DNA of 64,000 nucleotides from Triatoma infestans (GCA_011037195.1 JAAEAF010014414.1:62001-126000), one strand, 5' to 3'. Shown: positions 11,196 through 22,784, numbered from the stretch's first letter. The notes: generated by a model from the sequence alone, not told the origin. Numbers and translations: made by a program.

Positions 11196-11520
11196 TCCAT
11201 CCATCAAGTGAAAGTGGGTCTTTACGTCAGTTTTTCTTGATTTTCTCGAAAAACCTTCAACATTTTTCTTTAAACTTTGTAAGTGACCTGCATTCATAGA
11301 TACCATTACTTGCGTTTGAAACATTTTCCTTGGAAAATAGATTATTTTGGTAATTAGTGGGAGAACATTGGCGTCAACCTTTCACCTAGTACCATTTAAG
11401 TACAATGTATAGTGCTAACGCTGGTACAGTATTAATAAATAGAATCATCAGTTTGAATTGCAAGATTTGAAGAAAATCAGTTAACCACAAGTGCAGCTCT
11501 ACAGATAACGATTTGGAGTA
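11050..11520 (+). repeat. Repeat family D copy with GT microsatellite
   Basis: Contains CAATCGTGTCAAATATTTGA, a GT tract (11165-11194), 'TTGATTTTCTCGAAAAACC' and 'AGAAAATCAGTTAACC'. The open frames across it are by-products of the GT repeat. Confidence 0.65.
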
Positions 11521-11568
11521 TTTTTGACAGAATTTTGGCAACATGTATAATTCTGATTAATATTATTT

Positions 11569-11860
11569 GGAGTCCTTTCGCGGTGGCTGACGCACAAGCC
11601 TTTGGGGCGAGAATTCGGGTCTCATTCCCGTGAAGGCAAAGACGGTGTTGATGCAGCATCGTGAGAAAAAAGGGAAAGCACAGTTGGTAGCACATAGGTA
11701 GCGATAGCGAATGTCCGAACTAAACGGCAAAGGAACGGGCGGCGTACTTACCACACTTCCCACCATAAGCAAGCCATGGTCCCAGATAGGCTGTTGCGAT
11801 GAATGAATCGTATAATAACGAGGGGACAGCACTTTACAGGAAAACCTGTCCCCACTCTTT
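11569..11860 (+). repeat. tRNA-derived SINE-like repeat, second family
   Basis: Begins with a box-A-like GGTGGCTGACGCACAAGCC and a box-B-like CGGGTCTCATTCCCG (11616-11630), followed by a non-tRNA body with GACGGTGTTGATGCAGCATC. The body recurs in reverse at 30425-30530, so this is a dispersed repeat. No A-rich tail is clear. Confidence 0.5.
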
Positions 11861-11899
11861 GTCTAGAAGCTCTCTTAAATGCGTTTTCTCAGAGAAATG

Positions 11900-12130
11900 T
11901 TTCATACAAAAATTATAGATCTTAATTTTGGTAGTTGATAAACTTAAGTTTAAAACAAATCGTTGAGCCATTTTTGAGAAAATCGCAAAATAGTGAAAAA
12001 TTCATTCAGTAAAGGGTACATTTGATTCAGGAATTTTAACAGATATCTTGCTGTCGGATCCCAATGGTGGTGATACTCAAACGCAGTGTCAAATTTAAAC
12101 ATTCTGCGATATTTCTTTTTGAGTTATGTT
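11900..12130 (-). repeat. Repeat family D fragment
   Basis: Reverse-oriented D blocks: TTTGAGAAAATCGCAAAATA, TTCATTCAGTAAAGGGTACA and the GATCCCAATGGTGGTGATAC region, matching the CGGGATC stretch of plus copies. Confidence 0.55.
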
Positions 12131-12225
12131 GTATATATGTATATAACAGTTATATAATATATATATTAGGTTTATATAAATAATATATATATAATAGGTT
12201 TATATATCTATTCTACATCATTGCG

Positions 12226-12356
12226 GTCAGGAACAAAACGAATATGCATGCTACGACGGAAAAAAATGTCAGATATTATCCAGCATTGCGGACCCATCCA
12301 CTTTTCAACCTATTATTTATATTGAATGTGTGGATGGGTCCGCAATGCTGGATAAA
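12226..12356 (+). repeat. PLE-terminus-like repeat family B, with inverted pair
   Basis: Shares GGTCAGGAACAAAACGAATA and ATGCATGCTACGACGG with the family B copies at 29.9 kb and 55.1 kb. It then forms a near-perfect inverted repeat: ATCCAGCATTGCGGACCCAT on one arm and its reverse complement on the other (about 12281-12303 and 12330-12353), with a loop of about 26 nt. Confidence 0.6.
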
Positions 12357-12360
12357 ATAC

Positions 12361-13589
12361 CAGATATATTCTAACGTTATTTAGGTTTAACGATGCGGTA
12401 AAATGAAAGAATATACCTTTAATTAAATATATTTAATTAAACAATAATATAAATCTTATTTTAATCCCAAATAATTTTACAATTAAGAAAAAAAGAGAAG
12501 GTACCTTCAATAGTTATGTGTACATTGTGAGCTCTCATGTAATACTGATGCAAAAACGAGCGGGGGCGAAGAGGGGATTTAACTTAAAAGACAAGCCGCT
12601 TCTGGTGGTTTCATGCTGCAATATATATATATATATATACATTTTCCGGAAAAAAGTTTTTCGGGCAGCCATACCTCACCTCTCCTCTATACTGTCATTT
12701 CAGTGAGTTGACCCACGTAATTCAGATCAGTAATTGTTATTTGCATTATTACACTTTCAAACTAGAAAATCAACAAAATGTCCGATCAGGTAAAGGAAAA
12801 GTAGATGTAAAGGATTATAATAGACGCTTACTTATCAGGTGATATCTTCTGAATTTTTCAGAATTTCCCAATTGTTTCCGCTGGAATCGATATATTATTA
12901 AAAAGAACTTTGTTTGTACTGGAACTTGCCAGTTCTTTATATACGTTACATATTCATTGTAAAAAATTTCTATGACGCCAGTTTTGCATACTTTCTCATG
13001 TCCAGGAATTCATTATCAACCAAACAGAGATATGCAATTCTATACTGAGTTTGTAAACTGATTTTTGTCCGGACCAAATCTGTAAATACTGTTTACCTCA
13101 TAAAGAGGGGAGGAAACAAACATCGATTCGAATTCGATTTAATTGCGGAGTAAGTTATAAAAATTTCATCCAAATAGGGTCATTGTCTCCCCATAACCAT
13201 TTGGCTTCTTATTTTTCTAATTTAAAACAAAAAAGTGAAATATAAACAGGAACTATGAATGTTAAACAATTAATTCAAAGTTTAGTTAAACTTGACACTT
13301 GTTGCAGTGTTCACCATCATAGAAATGCCAGGAAAGAGAGGGAGATACGATGTTGTTTCATTAAAGGAAGCAAAACACCATGGTCCGTTATAATAGGTAT
13401 CAGTGTATAGCGGGCTTGCCAGGCACATGCGCCGTCTTCACGCTCCTCTAAACACTATCCCCCCCCCCACATCGCTATTCCGTGCTTTCTTTAATGTTAA
13501 TATAATTACTTTTTATACTTGAAATACAATTTTTTCCACGTTGAACTAAAAACCCACTCTCGCTTAAAAAATCCAATAATTGGTTTAAA
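12361..13589. other. No gene or named repeat recognised
   Basis: AT-rich, with a short AT microsatellite near 12620-12640 and a C-run at 13460-13468. Open frames are short and have no domain. Confidence 0.5.
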
Positions 13590-14060
13590 AATGAAAGCCC
13601 CGTGTGAAACATTCACACACTCACAGGACTTTTTCTTGTTGCTGTTTTTAGATTCAAATAATTTTTTTTTTAACGATTACATAGCCTTTACATTTAAATG
13701 TAGGTGATGAGGAACCGGATACATGCTAGTTTCAAGAACACAAAGGGACCTGGCTACCTGAATATGGTTACTACATGCGACGGATCGGGCTTCTGTCACA
13801 GACCCTCTGAAAAACTTTTATTTCCAGTTTAATGTTAACTTCTCCAAAAAGTGTTCTCAAAGAATAATTTTTTTTTTTTTTTAAGTAAAATGGTTTCAAT
13901 AAAAGAATATTGTAGATAGTGAGTTAGTATGCCAAATCTTTGGGAACCGCTTTTGCGAAAATAACGAAAAGTTATTAGAAAACTAAACTCAAGTAAGTAA
14001 AGTTGCATTTTTCAGTGTTAGCCGATTTTACTGGAATTTCAAACAGTGCTTACAATCGAC
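13590..14060 (-). repeat. Repeat family D copy
   Basis: Begins with the reverse of the D 3' end (GTGTGAAACATTCACACACT). It continues with reverse D blocks to GAACCGCTTTTGCGAAAATA and 'TTTTCAGTGTTAGCCGATTT'. Confidence 0.55.
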
Positions 14061-14469
14061 TTAAATATAATGTTGTAAATGGTATAATGCTGATCTGGCA
14101 CTAGTATAAGACTATATGGGAAATGTTTAATTCTCATACAGCTTTACTTCATTTCATATGTCATAATATCTACAAAGAAAGTAGGCACTTTTAATCATTA
14201 GAATATAACAGTTTCTAATCTAGAGATAAGTAATCTCAGTGTTACGATTAAACGAGATAAATTTTAAGATTCGGTTCATATCGCCAAATAAATTAAATAT
14301 TTGTTGAACATATTTAAAATTCAATCTAATAATATAATAAATATCAGCACACCTGATATTTATGATTACACAAATAACCTGATGTTCTAAAGCCTTTGTG
14401 AAAAAATTAACTTTTCCATTTTATTACAATTTATTACTAAATTTACAGAGTTTTTAAGTTTTTTTCATT

Positions 14470-14553
14470 TCCTTCCTGCTGATGAGAAGGAGCGTGTCAA
14501 ATTTTCACCGGAACGTTTTGTGGTCCACTGTGACCTAACTTAGAAATTGGTCT

Positions 14554-14592
<39 letters not shown>

Positions 14593-14960
14593 TTACATAT
14601 AAAGCATAACTAAACAAATAACTCATGTACTGAAACTTGCAGAAAGTTGAAACTTAATATTTCCTTCCAGTTCTACCTTCACTGGGCCTGATAGTAAAGG
14701 TTTTAGTCCAAACTAGGTCACAGCCTATAACTTTACCATCACTTTTACTTTTTTTTTGCGATTTTCTAAATAAACGGCTCCAATGATTTACTTTTAACTC
14801 AGTACATCAACCAAAATATATAAGCCGCTAGAACCAGTTTGCTTGAATTTATTTGGTATGTGTAACTATATATAATGCAGATCTGTAACTTTTGTGACAC
14901 ATTGACAAATTTTGTTTTCTCAAATAAGTAAATTATTAGAGCGGTACTGAAGGTCACGCT
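14470..14960 (+). repeat. Repeat family D copy with GT microsatellite
   Basis: Shows CGTGTCAAATTTTCACCGGA, a GT tract (14555-14591), 'CAGAAAGTTGAAACTTAATA' and 'TTGCGATTTTCTAAATAAAC', all in the usual D order. Confidence 0.6.
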
Positions 14961-14974
14961 TCTCTTAAGAGTCG

Positions 14975-16105
14975 CTTTTAGTTTTTTTTTTCAGCTAGAC
15001 ATAGTTGATGAATCCAGTTAAGATTTAGTAAAGATTCCTGAAGTAATTTTGTCAATAATAATAATGCACTAAATGGATGCAATTGTTTGTTTGCCATACT
15101 CTGGTAGAGGAAACATCGAACGAAGTGACAATCTTCTGGTGCTAGTACTAGGAGATAACTGAACACCTTCCAGTTTGCTGTTCGCTGAAATCTTTGTCGA
15201 TCGACGTTTACTCGTACAGGCTTTACTGTTAAGCCTCCATGATTTTCAATGGCTTCAAACGTTTTACAATTTGGTATTCGTCGGTTGGGACATTTTTCAT
15301 GATATCTCCGAACACTAGCACAACACCATTTTTATATACCTCGCCATATGTTAAAAGCATGTCTATTTTCTGAAAAAGTGAACAAATTTGTGGTGCCTCC
15401 CATGATAATTCACAAAATTCTAAAAATACTGTCTAACAGTATTCACTTACACAAACAGTGTCTAATACTAATTGTCAAACAAATAAACGATACGCAATTG
15501 TTAGTATTAATACTTTTGGCTTTTCGAAGAGAAAGTCGTCTAACACCAGATATTTTTTTCTTCAATAATTACAAATGTTGATTGATATATGTAAGATTTA
15601 ATGCGGGAGTATGCGGTTTTCTATCCTTTATTTGAACAGAATAGCCTGATTGTATTCAGAGCGGTATAATCATTAAACGGTCTTATAAAGATTCAAACTT
15701 AATGTTTGTGTGTACATCATTATTATTATTATTATTCAAAGAAGGGGAGGGCAAAACCCTACGCTATCCAAAGCCTCCCAGGGCCCATATAGCTACCCCT
15801 AAAGGATACCAACTACTGGGTCTAGAACAAAAATCCAGGCCCAGGTTTTAACCATCCTAAGTTTCACTACAGACCGAACAAATCGGACCAAATCCTTAAA
15901 AGGACATAGCTTAAGATCCTCTACCAATATCCTATTCCGGCCAAAGGTCCTAAACCTAATCTCCTCACAGCCCAAACAATCCGTCATCAGATGCATGGGT
16001 GTTTCCTCTTCCGTATTTGAGTGTACATACATAACCGCAAGTCTTGTTTATTAGATAGATTTTTTCTCTAGTTATGGTGAGTTCAAATTTTAAAAAATTC
16101 CTTTA
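14975..16105 (-). mobile_element. DD41D mariner-like element, reverse copy, split by a LINE
   Basis: The minus strand matches the first part of the element at 17184-19059 over about 1 kb: the 5' region, the start of the transposase N-terminal region and the segment with 'PSTSTRRL'-type codons. The catalytic half is missing, since the copy ends near 14975. An I-type LINE interrupts it at 15718-16020, and the mariner sequence resumes at 16021. The outer terminal repeat is too diverged to place exactly. It is useful because it preserves the sequence of the insertion site that is disrupted in the other copy. Confidence 0.75.
15718..16020 (-). mobile_element. 3' end of an I-type LINE (copy 2) with target duplication
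   Basis: On the minus strand it encodes 'EEETPMHLMTDCLGCEEIRF' and then 'FRTFGRNRILVEDLK', the Cys/His C-terminal tail of LINE ORF2, and ends in a (TAA)n tail (ATT repeats at 15719-15735). It is flanked by the 8-bp direct repeat GTGTACAT at 15710-15717 and 16021-16028, which the other mariner copy shows to be a single sequence in the unfilled site. Only about 300 bp of the LINE is present, as is usual for 5'-truncated insertion. Confidence 0.8.
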
Positions 16106-17183
16106 AAGTTAAATGATTTAGGTGACCACCAAAGTGGCGCCTCAGTTTATTGTAATATTAGCCCTTCTAATATACCATTGCACCAATATTGCATGCACTT
16201 TCCTCACCAATAAAACGCTGAGAAAAGTGTACAGCATATATTTCGCACTTAATGAAAATTATTTGTCAGGTAAAATTTAAGGGTTGCAAGAAATAAAAGC
16301 CGTTAATCCTTTCACTTCAGATATAGTTTGTCTAAGGACAACACATTTATCGTAGATTTAGAGCAAGCGAATCAAGTATTATTACAATTAGAAGTCCTTT
16401 GATACTACGTAATAATGTGCTTTAATACTAGAATTAAAAATTGATTTTATTTATATCTGTGTATATATGAAATGATATACTATACGTATAATACTGTAGT
16501 ATATAATATACTATAAAATGGTTAAGTATATAATATATATATATAAGTGTAAAGAAGAGCCAAGTTTAAAAAGAAGTCTTTATAGAATAATCGATACTGT
16601 GAGCAACTAGGGAGGTTGTGTATCTATTGTTCGGTTTGTATCTGGTGGCAGCTGCCCTTCAAGTTTAGTTACTAGTAATGTATAGATATATATATATAAT
16701 AATAAACCGGTTATAGACTTTAATTTTTTTATTTTTATTTTTAAAATAATTCACATAAATTATAACTATATGTAACTTGGCACATTTCAAAGATCGTGCA
16801 ATACTTAATCGAATACTATCAAGATATATTTAAATATATGATGTCGATTAATTCTGCTTATGCGATTTGCTTGGAACATGCTCCTCCCAACATCAAATTT
16901 ATAACAAAATACACACACACACAAGTCGGTGACGTTTTTCTATCACTTTCTTTATATGCCTGTTTGTGATAACCGCTGGACTTATTCGTGAGACTTTCCT
17001 GTAACGTCCCATGTTTTCAGTTTTTCCGAAATTTTTTTCCTAAGCTTTGTTAAAAGCGGGCCTCAACGACCCGGCAAAGTCGCCCAGTTAGACTGGGATA
17101 GTGGTTACAATGAAATACAATTTTTATATATGTGTACATATATTACACAAATATGTTATTTTGTGTATATATATACATATATA
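16106..17183. other. No gene recognised; AT microsatellites
   Basis: AT-rich with short TA repeats near 16500-16550, 16690 and 17165. I see no coding sequence and no repeat shared with the rest of the window. Confidence 0.5.
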
Positions 17184-17528
17184 CCGGGTGTTTCGGAATT
17201 TCACGGCGTACTTTCAAAGAATTTTTTTTAAATTTGAAATCACGATACTAAAATAACGATAACTATCTAATAAACTAGACTTCCGGTTATGTATGTACAC
17301 TCAAACATTAAGTTTGAATTTTTATAGGACCGTTTAATGATTATACCGCCCTAAATACAATCAGGCTATTTTGTTCAAATAAAGGACAGAAAACCGCATA
17401 CTGCCGCGGTTCAACACTTGTAATCGCACATCGCCATTTGTAATTATTGAAGAAAAAAAATATCTAGTGTTAGACGACTTTCTCTTATGAAAATCCAAAA
17501 GTGTAATACTAACAATTGCATATCGTTT

Positions 17529-17701
17529 ATTTGTTGTGGTGGTTGGTTCCGCAGAGCTGGAAAGCATCCGAGACATTTTCCGTTGTAGCCTGCTTTATTT
17601 TGTGGTCATCGACCGGTTTCGGGCGTTCACCTATCTTCAGGATGGGTTTGTCAGACAGTGTGATAACACAGACTTGCACAGAGCAAATTCAGTTTATATA
17701 C
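17529..17701 (-). mobile_element. PLE terminal repeat fragment (family A)
   Basis: On the minus strand this matches the terminus of the PLE at 36829-38192 and the insertion at 33774-33979: 'GAATTTGCTCTGTGCAAGTC', the hammerhead-like motif, 'AAGCAGGCTACAACGGAAAA' and a final GCTCTGCGGAACCAACCACC. It lies within the DD41D mariner, and the reverse copy at 14975-16105 shows the uninterrupted site. Confidence 0.75.
17607..17644 (-). ncRNA. Hammerhead-like ribozyme motif (family A)
   Basis: On the minus strand: helix I CAUC/GAUG (4 bp), core CUGAAGA, GAAA and a GUC cleavage triplet, in the same order and total length (38 nt) as the motif in the PLE terminus. The helix II strands are AGGU and GCCC, which pair less well than in the other copies. 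This suggests decay in this copy. As elsewhere, one extra U lies between the CUGAAGA core and helix II. Confidence 0.5.
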
Positions 17702-17999
17702 TCTTCAAATAAAGGACAGAAAACCGCATACTCCCGCATTAAATCTTACATATATATCACCATTTGTTTGACAATTAGTATTAAACATTGTTTGTGTAAG
17801 TTCTGTGCGTGTGAGTGAATACTGTTAGACAGTATTTTTAGTATTTTGTGAATTATCATGGGAGGCACCACAAATTTGTTCACTTTTTAGTAAATAGACA
17901 TGCTTTTAACATATGGCGAGGTACATAAAAATGGTGTTGCTGCTGTTCAGAGAAAGTATGAAAAATTTCCGAACAAACGAATACTAAATTGTAAAACGT

Positions 18000-18910
18000 T
18001 TGAAGCCATTGAAAATCATGAAGGCTTAGGAAAAATGGCACAGTAAAGCCTGTACGAGTAAGCGCCGATCGACAGAGATTTCAGCGAACAGCAAACTGGA
18101 AGGTATTCAGTTATCTCCTAGTACTAGCACCAGAAGATTGTCACTTCGTTTCGATGTTTCCTCTACCAGTGTATGGCGAACAATGCGCAAAAAATAATTG
18201 CATCCATTTCACATTACGCATTGCATGATTTGTTACCACAAGATTATAGCAAGCGCAGAAATTTCTCCCAGTGGTTAATTCAACAATACTCATGGGATCC
18301 TTACTTCCTAAGATGCCTGCTGGTTACCGATGAATCTTGCTTTACAAGAAATGGGATTACTAATTTTCGAAACACCCATACTTGGGACGAAGAAAACCCT
18401 CATATGACTGCTACTACACATTACCAACTTACCTTCTTTTCATTAAATGTCAAGTGGTGTGGTCTTCTTGGCGAGAATCTAATGCTTCTTTTTGCCACCT
18501 AGGCTTTCAGGAATATCATACTTGTATTTTTGCAAATAATTCTTTATGAGCTTCTAAAAGACATTCCTCTTGCCAGTAGGCAGAGAATTTGGTTTATGCA
18601 TGACGGTGCTCCACTCACTATTCTCATATTGTGACTTATTATTTAAACGCAACATATAGTAACCCATGGGTTAGTCGAAACGGACTTGTTAAATGGTCAC
18701 CACGATCTCCCGTTCTATTGCCATTAGATTACTCTCTGTGGGACTGGATGAAGTCTATGTTTATTCTACGTCTATTGGCACACAAGATGACCTAAGGAAT
18801 CGGGTCATGGAAGCCGCAGCTACTATCAAGCATATCGTCCTGATGCTATAAGAAGTGCCAAAGAAGCATGTATTCGTCAAAACGGTGGCCACTTTGAGCA
18901 GTTACTCTGA
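18000..18910 (+). pseudogene. DD41D mariner-like transposase, frameshifted
   Basis: Readable only by changing frame. The N-terminal region has 'LSPSTSTRRLSLRFDVSSTS', a helix-turn-helix-like stretch of the DNA-binding domain. The first catalytic Asp lies in 'TDESCFTRNGITNFRNTHTW', the second in 'FMHDGAP' near 18600 and the third in 'LPLDYSLWDW' near 18730. The spacing between the last two is again about 41 residues. The C-terminus reads 'RPDAIRSAKEACIRQNGGHF', typical of this group. Several stops and frameshifts make it non-functional. The fragment at 5063-5535 belongs to the same group. Confidence 0.75.
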
Positions 18911-19119
18911 ATTATTGTGTTGTTAAATGAATATCTTTATGCCCCAAAATCTCTGTAATAAATTGATTTAAAACATATGTGTATATGAACTTGCTATGTG
19001 TTTATTTTTTGCTACGGTACTCATACCTAAAACAGTGCCGTGCAATTCTGAAACACGCGTATGATGTTAGGGAAGCAGCCTAACATACAATCACATAAGC
19101 TTGAACTGATTTATATATA

Positions 19120-19330
19120 TATATATATAAAAGAGGAAGTAATAGGGAAATTTAGTTCTGTAACAATTTTTAAAAAATTGGGGCTCGTAGACGGAGAGAT
19201 GTATACATAAGCCATATTGTATGTATGAATATTTTTAAACTTTCTCATGGCAAATTTTCCAAATAGAATTTTCGCCGGAAATACCCATATATGGGGGGAA
19301 CACACATCACTTCCTATTACTGCTTCAATC
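19120..19330 (-). repeat. Repeat family D fragment, diverged
   Basis: Contains a GGAAGTAATAGGGAAATTTA start-like region and CCGGAAATACCCATATATGG, similar to the CCGGAAATACA block of D. Too diverged to orient with certainty. Confidence 0.3.
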
Positions 19331-19559
19331 TTGTCCGAACATAAATACAGAGGTGATGGCGGGGATAGTTACCTAACTACCTACCCATTTTTCTTGGCAT
19401 ATAGGGAAGCGTATGAAATTAATACCACAAAATTGTGCACAGCTATCAGATGCATTTTAAAATGTAGTAGTTTCTGGAATCCTAGCATATATATTAATAT
19501 TAAAATCCTTCTAATATATATTAATATTAAATAAGTGGTTAGAACCGTATATTGTACTG

Positions 19560-20045
19560 AAGTAGTAGTACTTTGTAGGGAAGCTCAACAGTATTGTTCT
19601 CCCAGAACCCCCACCCCCACCCCAAATAATTATTTTCCTGGGAAACTGTTTTAAATAAAAGTGATCCGCGCCATTTTCGATAACAACTGAAAAAACATTA
19701 GGTAAAGTTGCACTTGGCTGAAAGCTTCATGTCAAATGCGGTAGTATGTAAACGGCATACCAAGTTTGAAGTTTCTGCGATTTTTCGTTTTGGACATATT
19801 TTGATATTTTGTTCATACAGACACAGACCATTCACTAAAAACACTTTTCGTACTCAGGGGCTTTCAAACATGTATTTCCGGTGAAAACTGTCACTGCCGC
19901 AACACTTTCTTTTACCCAGGCATAAGAAACAGTAACAATGAGTGGAAAATATTCTGGGAACACTCCTGAATGTTCTTTGCAATTTTTGGCGATTTTCTCG
20001 AAAATGGCTCCTGCGATTTTATCTATAATTTGTTTAATTAAATTA
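19560..20045 (-). repeat. Repeat family D copy
   Basis: Reverse D blocks: TTTCCTGGGAAACTGTTTTA, GTAAAGTTGCACTTGGCTGA, TTCTGCGATTTTTCGTTTTG and TATTTCCGGTGAAAACTGTC. The D start appears as CACTTTCTTTTACCCAGG, followed by a second D-like block GGCGATTTTCTCGAAAATGG in plus orientation. Confidence 0.6.
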
Positions 20046-20218
20046 ATATACTAACTATACAAAACTATTCTAGATTAGGTTGCATATGATTAGCTAGTGA
20101 GCCTTAAGCCACTACGACTTTTTAAGCCTATTGTGGCACCCACAAAAATGGGGAGTACCCTCTCCAGCTCTGTTTTAATTAGACATAAGAGTCTGGAGAG
20201 AGACATCTCAACCAGGGG

Positions 20219-20753
20219 TAGTTAACAGGGGCTCGCGAAGGCTTTGTAGTCGGCCAAACCGATGCGCTCAAATTGGTTAAATCTGTTTTGGGTAGCAGAA
20301 ACTAAAAGTTCCGGGCAGGCCTTTTGGTGAGAGGGCGCTGTGTCATTCATGGACCTCCCTCAGACATCTGATTGGTTGCCTCCCTGGGCTTTGTGGCTTA
20401 AGGAGACATCTCTATACAATGGGGCTCATTTGGACCCCTTTTGTAGGCTTTGTGAGGCGGAGGAGGAAACATCCATACATTTCATGACGGATTGTTTGGG
20501 ATATGAGGAAATTAGATTTAGTACCTCTGGCCGGAACAGGATCTCGGTGTAAAGCTTACGCTGTGTCCTTTTACTGTTATGGTCCGATTTGTTTGGACTG
20601 TGGTTAAACTTAGGTGGGTGAAACCCGGGCCCGGACTTTTGTTCCAGACCCGATAGTTGTTATTCTTTTGGAGCAGTATATGGGCTCAAGGAGACTTTGG
20701 ATAGCGCAGGGTTTAGCCCATCCCACCCCTCCTTTGAATAATAATAATAACGT
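20219..20753 (+). mobile_element. 3' end of an I-type LINE (copy 3)
   Basis: Encodes, with stops, 'CRLCEAEEETSIHFMTDCLG' followed by 'YEEIRFSTSGRNRISV', the Cys/His-rich tail after RNase H in LINE ORF2. It ends AATAATAATAATAA at about 20737-20750. This is one of the longest of the four copies and reaches some 500 bp upstream of the tail. Frames are broken. Confidence 0.75.
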
Positions 20754-21837
20754 CCTGTGCAAAATATATAGAATTAGTAAATATATGGCTTTGAAAAGCC
20801 TCGTGGAATTCGAAATATTGAAAAATTTAGTGGCATACTGACATGAAGCGAAAAGAAATTACGTTATATCTTTATAAGCGGAAGAAAACAAGGTGTAAAG
20901 CCATTGAGGAGGGGGGCTTGTGGTGATAGTTTTTTAGGAAAGCTCCGTCTATCAGATATATATACTACAGTGAGTTAGAGATGAGGGAGGACCAGGTCAC
21001 TAGGATGATAATATCGCCACCCCCTACTATTGTAAAATCACTGTTGCTACAAGCATTCACTCTTCAAAACCGGTTTTAATGTTATTGTTTAATCTGCACA
21101 AGATCGATATTTCATTTGCCTATCGATACCTACCATTTATTTATAAATATACTAGTGTATATATATATTTATAAACATTCATAATAGATCTTTGTATTCA
21201 TTTCACAAAGCTATAATAATTTAACTATAAATACTGGCTCTGTCCAGCTGTTTTGACTACGACACTAAACATGGTTGCCAACTTATATATTATATTAATA
21301 AATAGAAAATATTGATTTTTTGTTGTTGTGCTTTTTGAACACCCTGTGAAATATCCTTTGCAGTTTTCATAAAATATTCATAGCAGTTGAATTAGTATTG
21401 ACTGTATTCAACTCTATCCAATTTTTTAATATTATGAATTTCACTACATGTTTCATGATATACCCCTTCATACAAATAAATACATTTACTAATCTGTTGT
21501 GAAACATTCACGACTTTCTCCACTGCGGTGAATACAATTGTGAAATTGACAAATTTATTTTAAAGTTGGAAATTTTTATTTCCTCCCCAACATAAATACA
21601 GACTTTGTGGGTTCCATATATCTATGCAATGCAGGTAATAGTTGAAGTGATTACACTGGCGTCCAGAACTGAGAGCGCCAATAATAGCGTACAGAAACCT
21701 ATATAACATTTGAAATTGAACGTAAAAAACAAAAACAAAAATCACTAAAGATATACTTCTGGTTGTTGGATTTTGACCAAAACCTAAACGGCATAAAGTG
21801 GGCTTATTTCTACAACGAACAAACAAAAGCAACGGAT
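20754..21837. other. No gene recognised
   Basis: AT-rich DNA. Short open frames, for example on the minus strand at 21560-21832, have no recognisable domain. Confidence 0.5.
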
Positions 21838-22330
21838 TAGATCAGGCCGACCAACTTTATTGTCCCCCCAAAGAGAAAGATTTGAGAAAAAAGTGATGCT
21901 GTGCGTATGGTAGATCTACGAGGGCCTCACATTCCAACTCTTCTCTACTCAACGCGTACACTCCCTTTTGGCTGCAAAATATCCCTCTTGAGTTAATTGA
22001 AAAAGTGTACTTCTTCAACAAGACAACGCAAGGCCCTACGCGTCAAACGTTCTCATTAATCGGAGAGTTGAATTTTTATTGACCCATGATTACCACTTTT
22101 TATATGGCAAAAATTTACAAATTCTGAGGAGGTGAAAACGGGATGTCTGGAGTTTTTGTCTCCAAACATAGCTCCAAGTATCGGAGGGGCATCGATGTTG
22201 GGCTCACAGGTGCGTTCAAATTGTAGAAAATGATGGCGTGTATTTCGTTAGTAAGCTTAACAAATTATTTTTGAATTGTGGGTGTAAAACGCAAAGGCTT
22301 TTGTTATACCCTCTATATTATGTAATAAAT
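21838..22330 (+). pseudogene. Mariner (DD34D-type) transposase, C-terminal remnant
   Basis: With frame changes it reads 'CVWWIYEGLTF' (the mariner C[IV]WW motif), 'AAKYPS', then 'LLQQDNARPYASNVLI' with the catalytic Asp, and a C-terminal 'RCVQIVENDGVYFVSKLNKL'. The stretch AACGCAAAGGCTTTTGTTAT after it recurs as AACGCAAAGACTTTTGTTAC behind the copy at 23.7-24.8 kb, so both come from one family and this is probably near the 3' terminal repeat. Confidence 0.7.
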
Positions 22331-22539
22331 CGTAAAATAGAGCAGACAGCCTTGCAATGAGCTTTGTCAATGTTTTCACAATCGGTAATAATCAAAAGAA
22401 ATGCAACCTCTTCCATCATTTTATATTTAATTTAATTTTATCATATGATAAAATACTGTGTATGATTCACAAATAGCTTTATATTTTCATATTCAATGTT
22501 ACTGGGTGATATTGTGCTGCATTATGACTTCAGTATTAT

Positions 22540-22740
22540 ATGGATGGGAAAACCTAAACTATTTTAGATCACACTTGCGACGCGTAACTTTACAGCCGCC
22601 ACTGAAACAATTTAAAATAAATTTTCTCGGACAAAAACTTCCAAAAACAGTGATAAATCTATTTATACCTGGGTTTAGTAAAGAAACCCGTTGGAATCTT
22701 GAGAAAATCACAGAAAACTAACAAACAAACTTTTTCTCAA
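22540..22740 (-). repeat. Repeat family D fragment
   Basis: Short D-like block with AATAAATTTTCTCGGACAAA and GAGAAAATCACAGAAAACTA in reverse order. Weak. Confidence 0.35.
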
Positions 22741-22784
22741 CCATAGCACATTATTTATTTTCATTATTATGCAGGGATGATATT

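Larger units (their letters stand above)
17184..19059 (+). mobile_element. DD41D mariner-like element, end to end, inactive
   Basis: Both terminal inverted repeats are visible: left GTGTTTCGGAATTTCACGGC at 17188-17207, right GTGTTTCAGAATTGCACGGC when read on the minus strand (ending near 19056). The element is bordered by TA on both sides (17182-17183 and 19060-19061), the target site of Tc1/mariner elements. Inside is a decayed transposase. The length of 1876 bp includes a PLE-terminus insertion at about 17529-17701 and a duplicated stretch of the element itself next to it. Confidence 0.85.
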
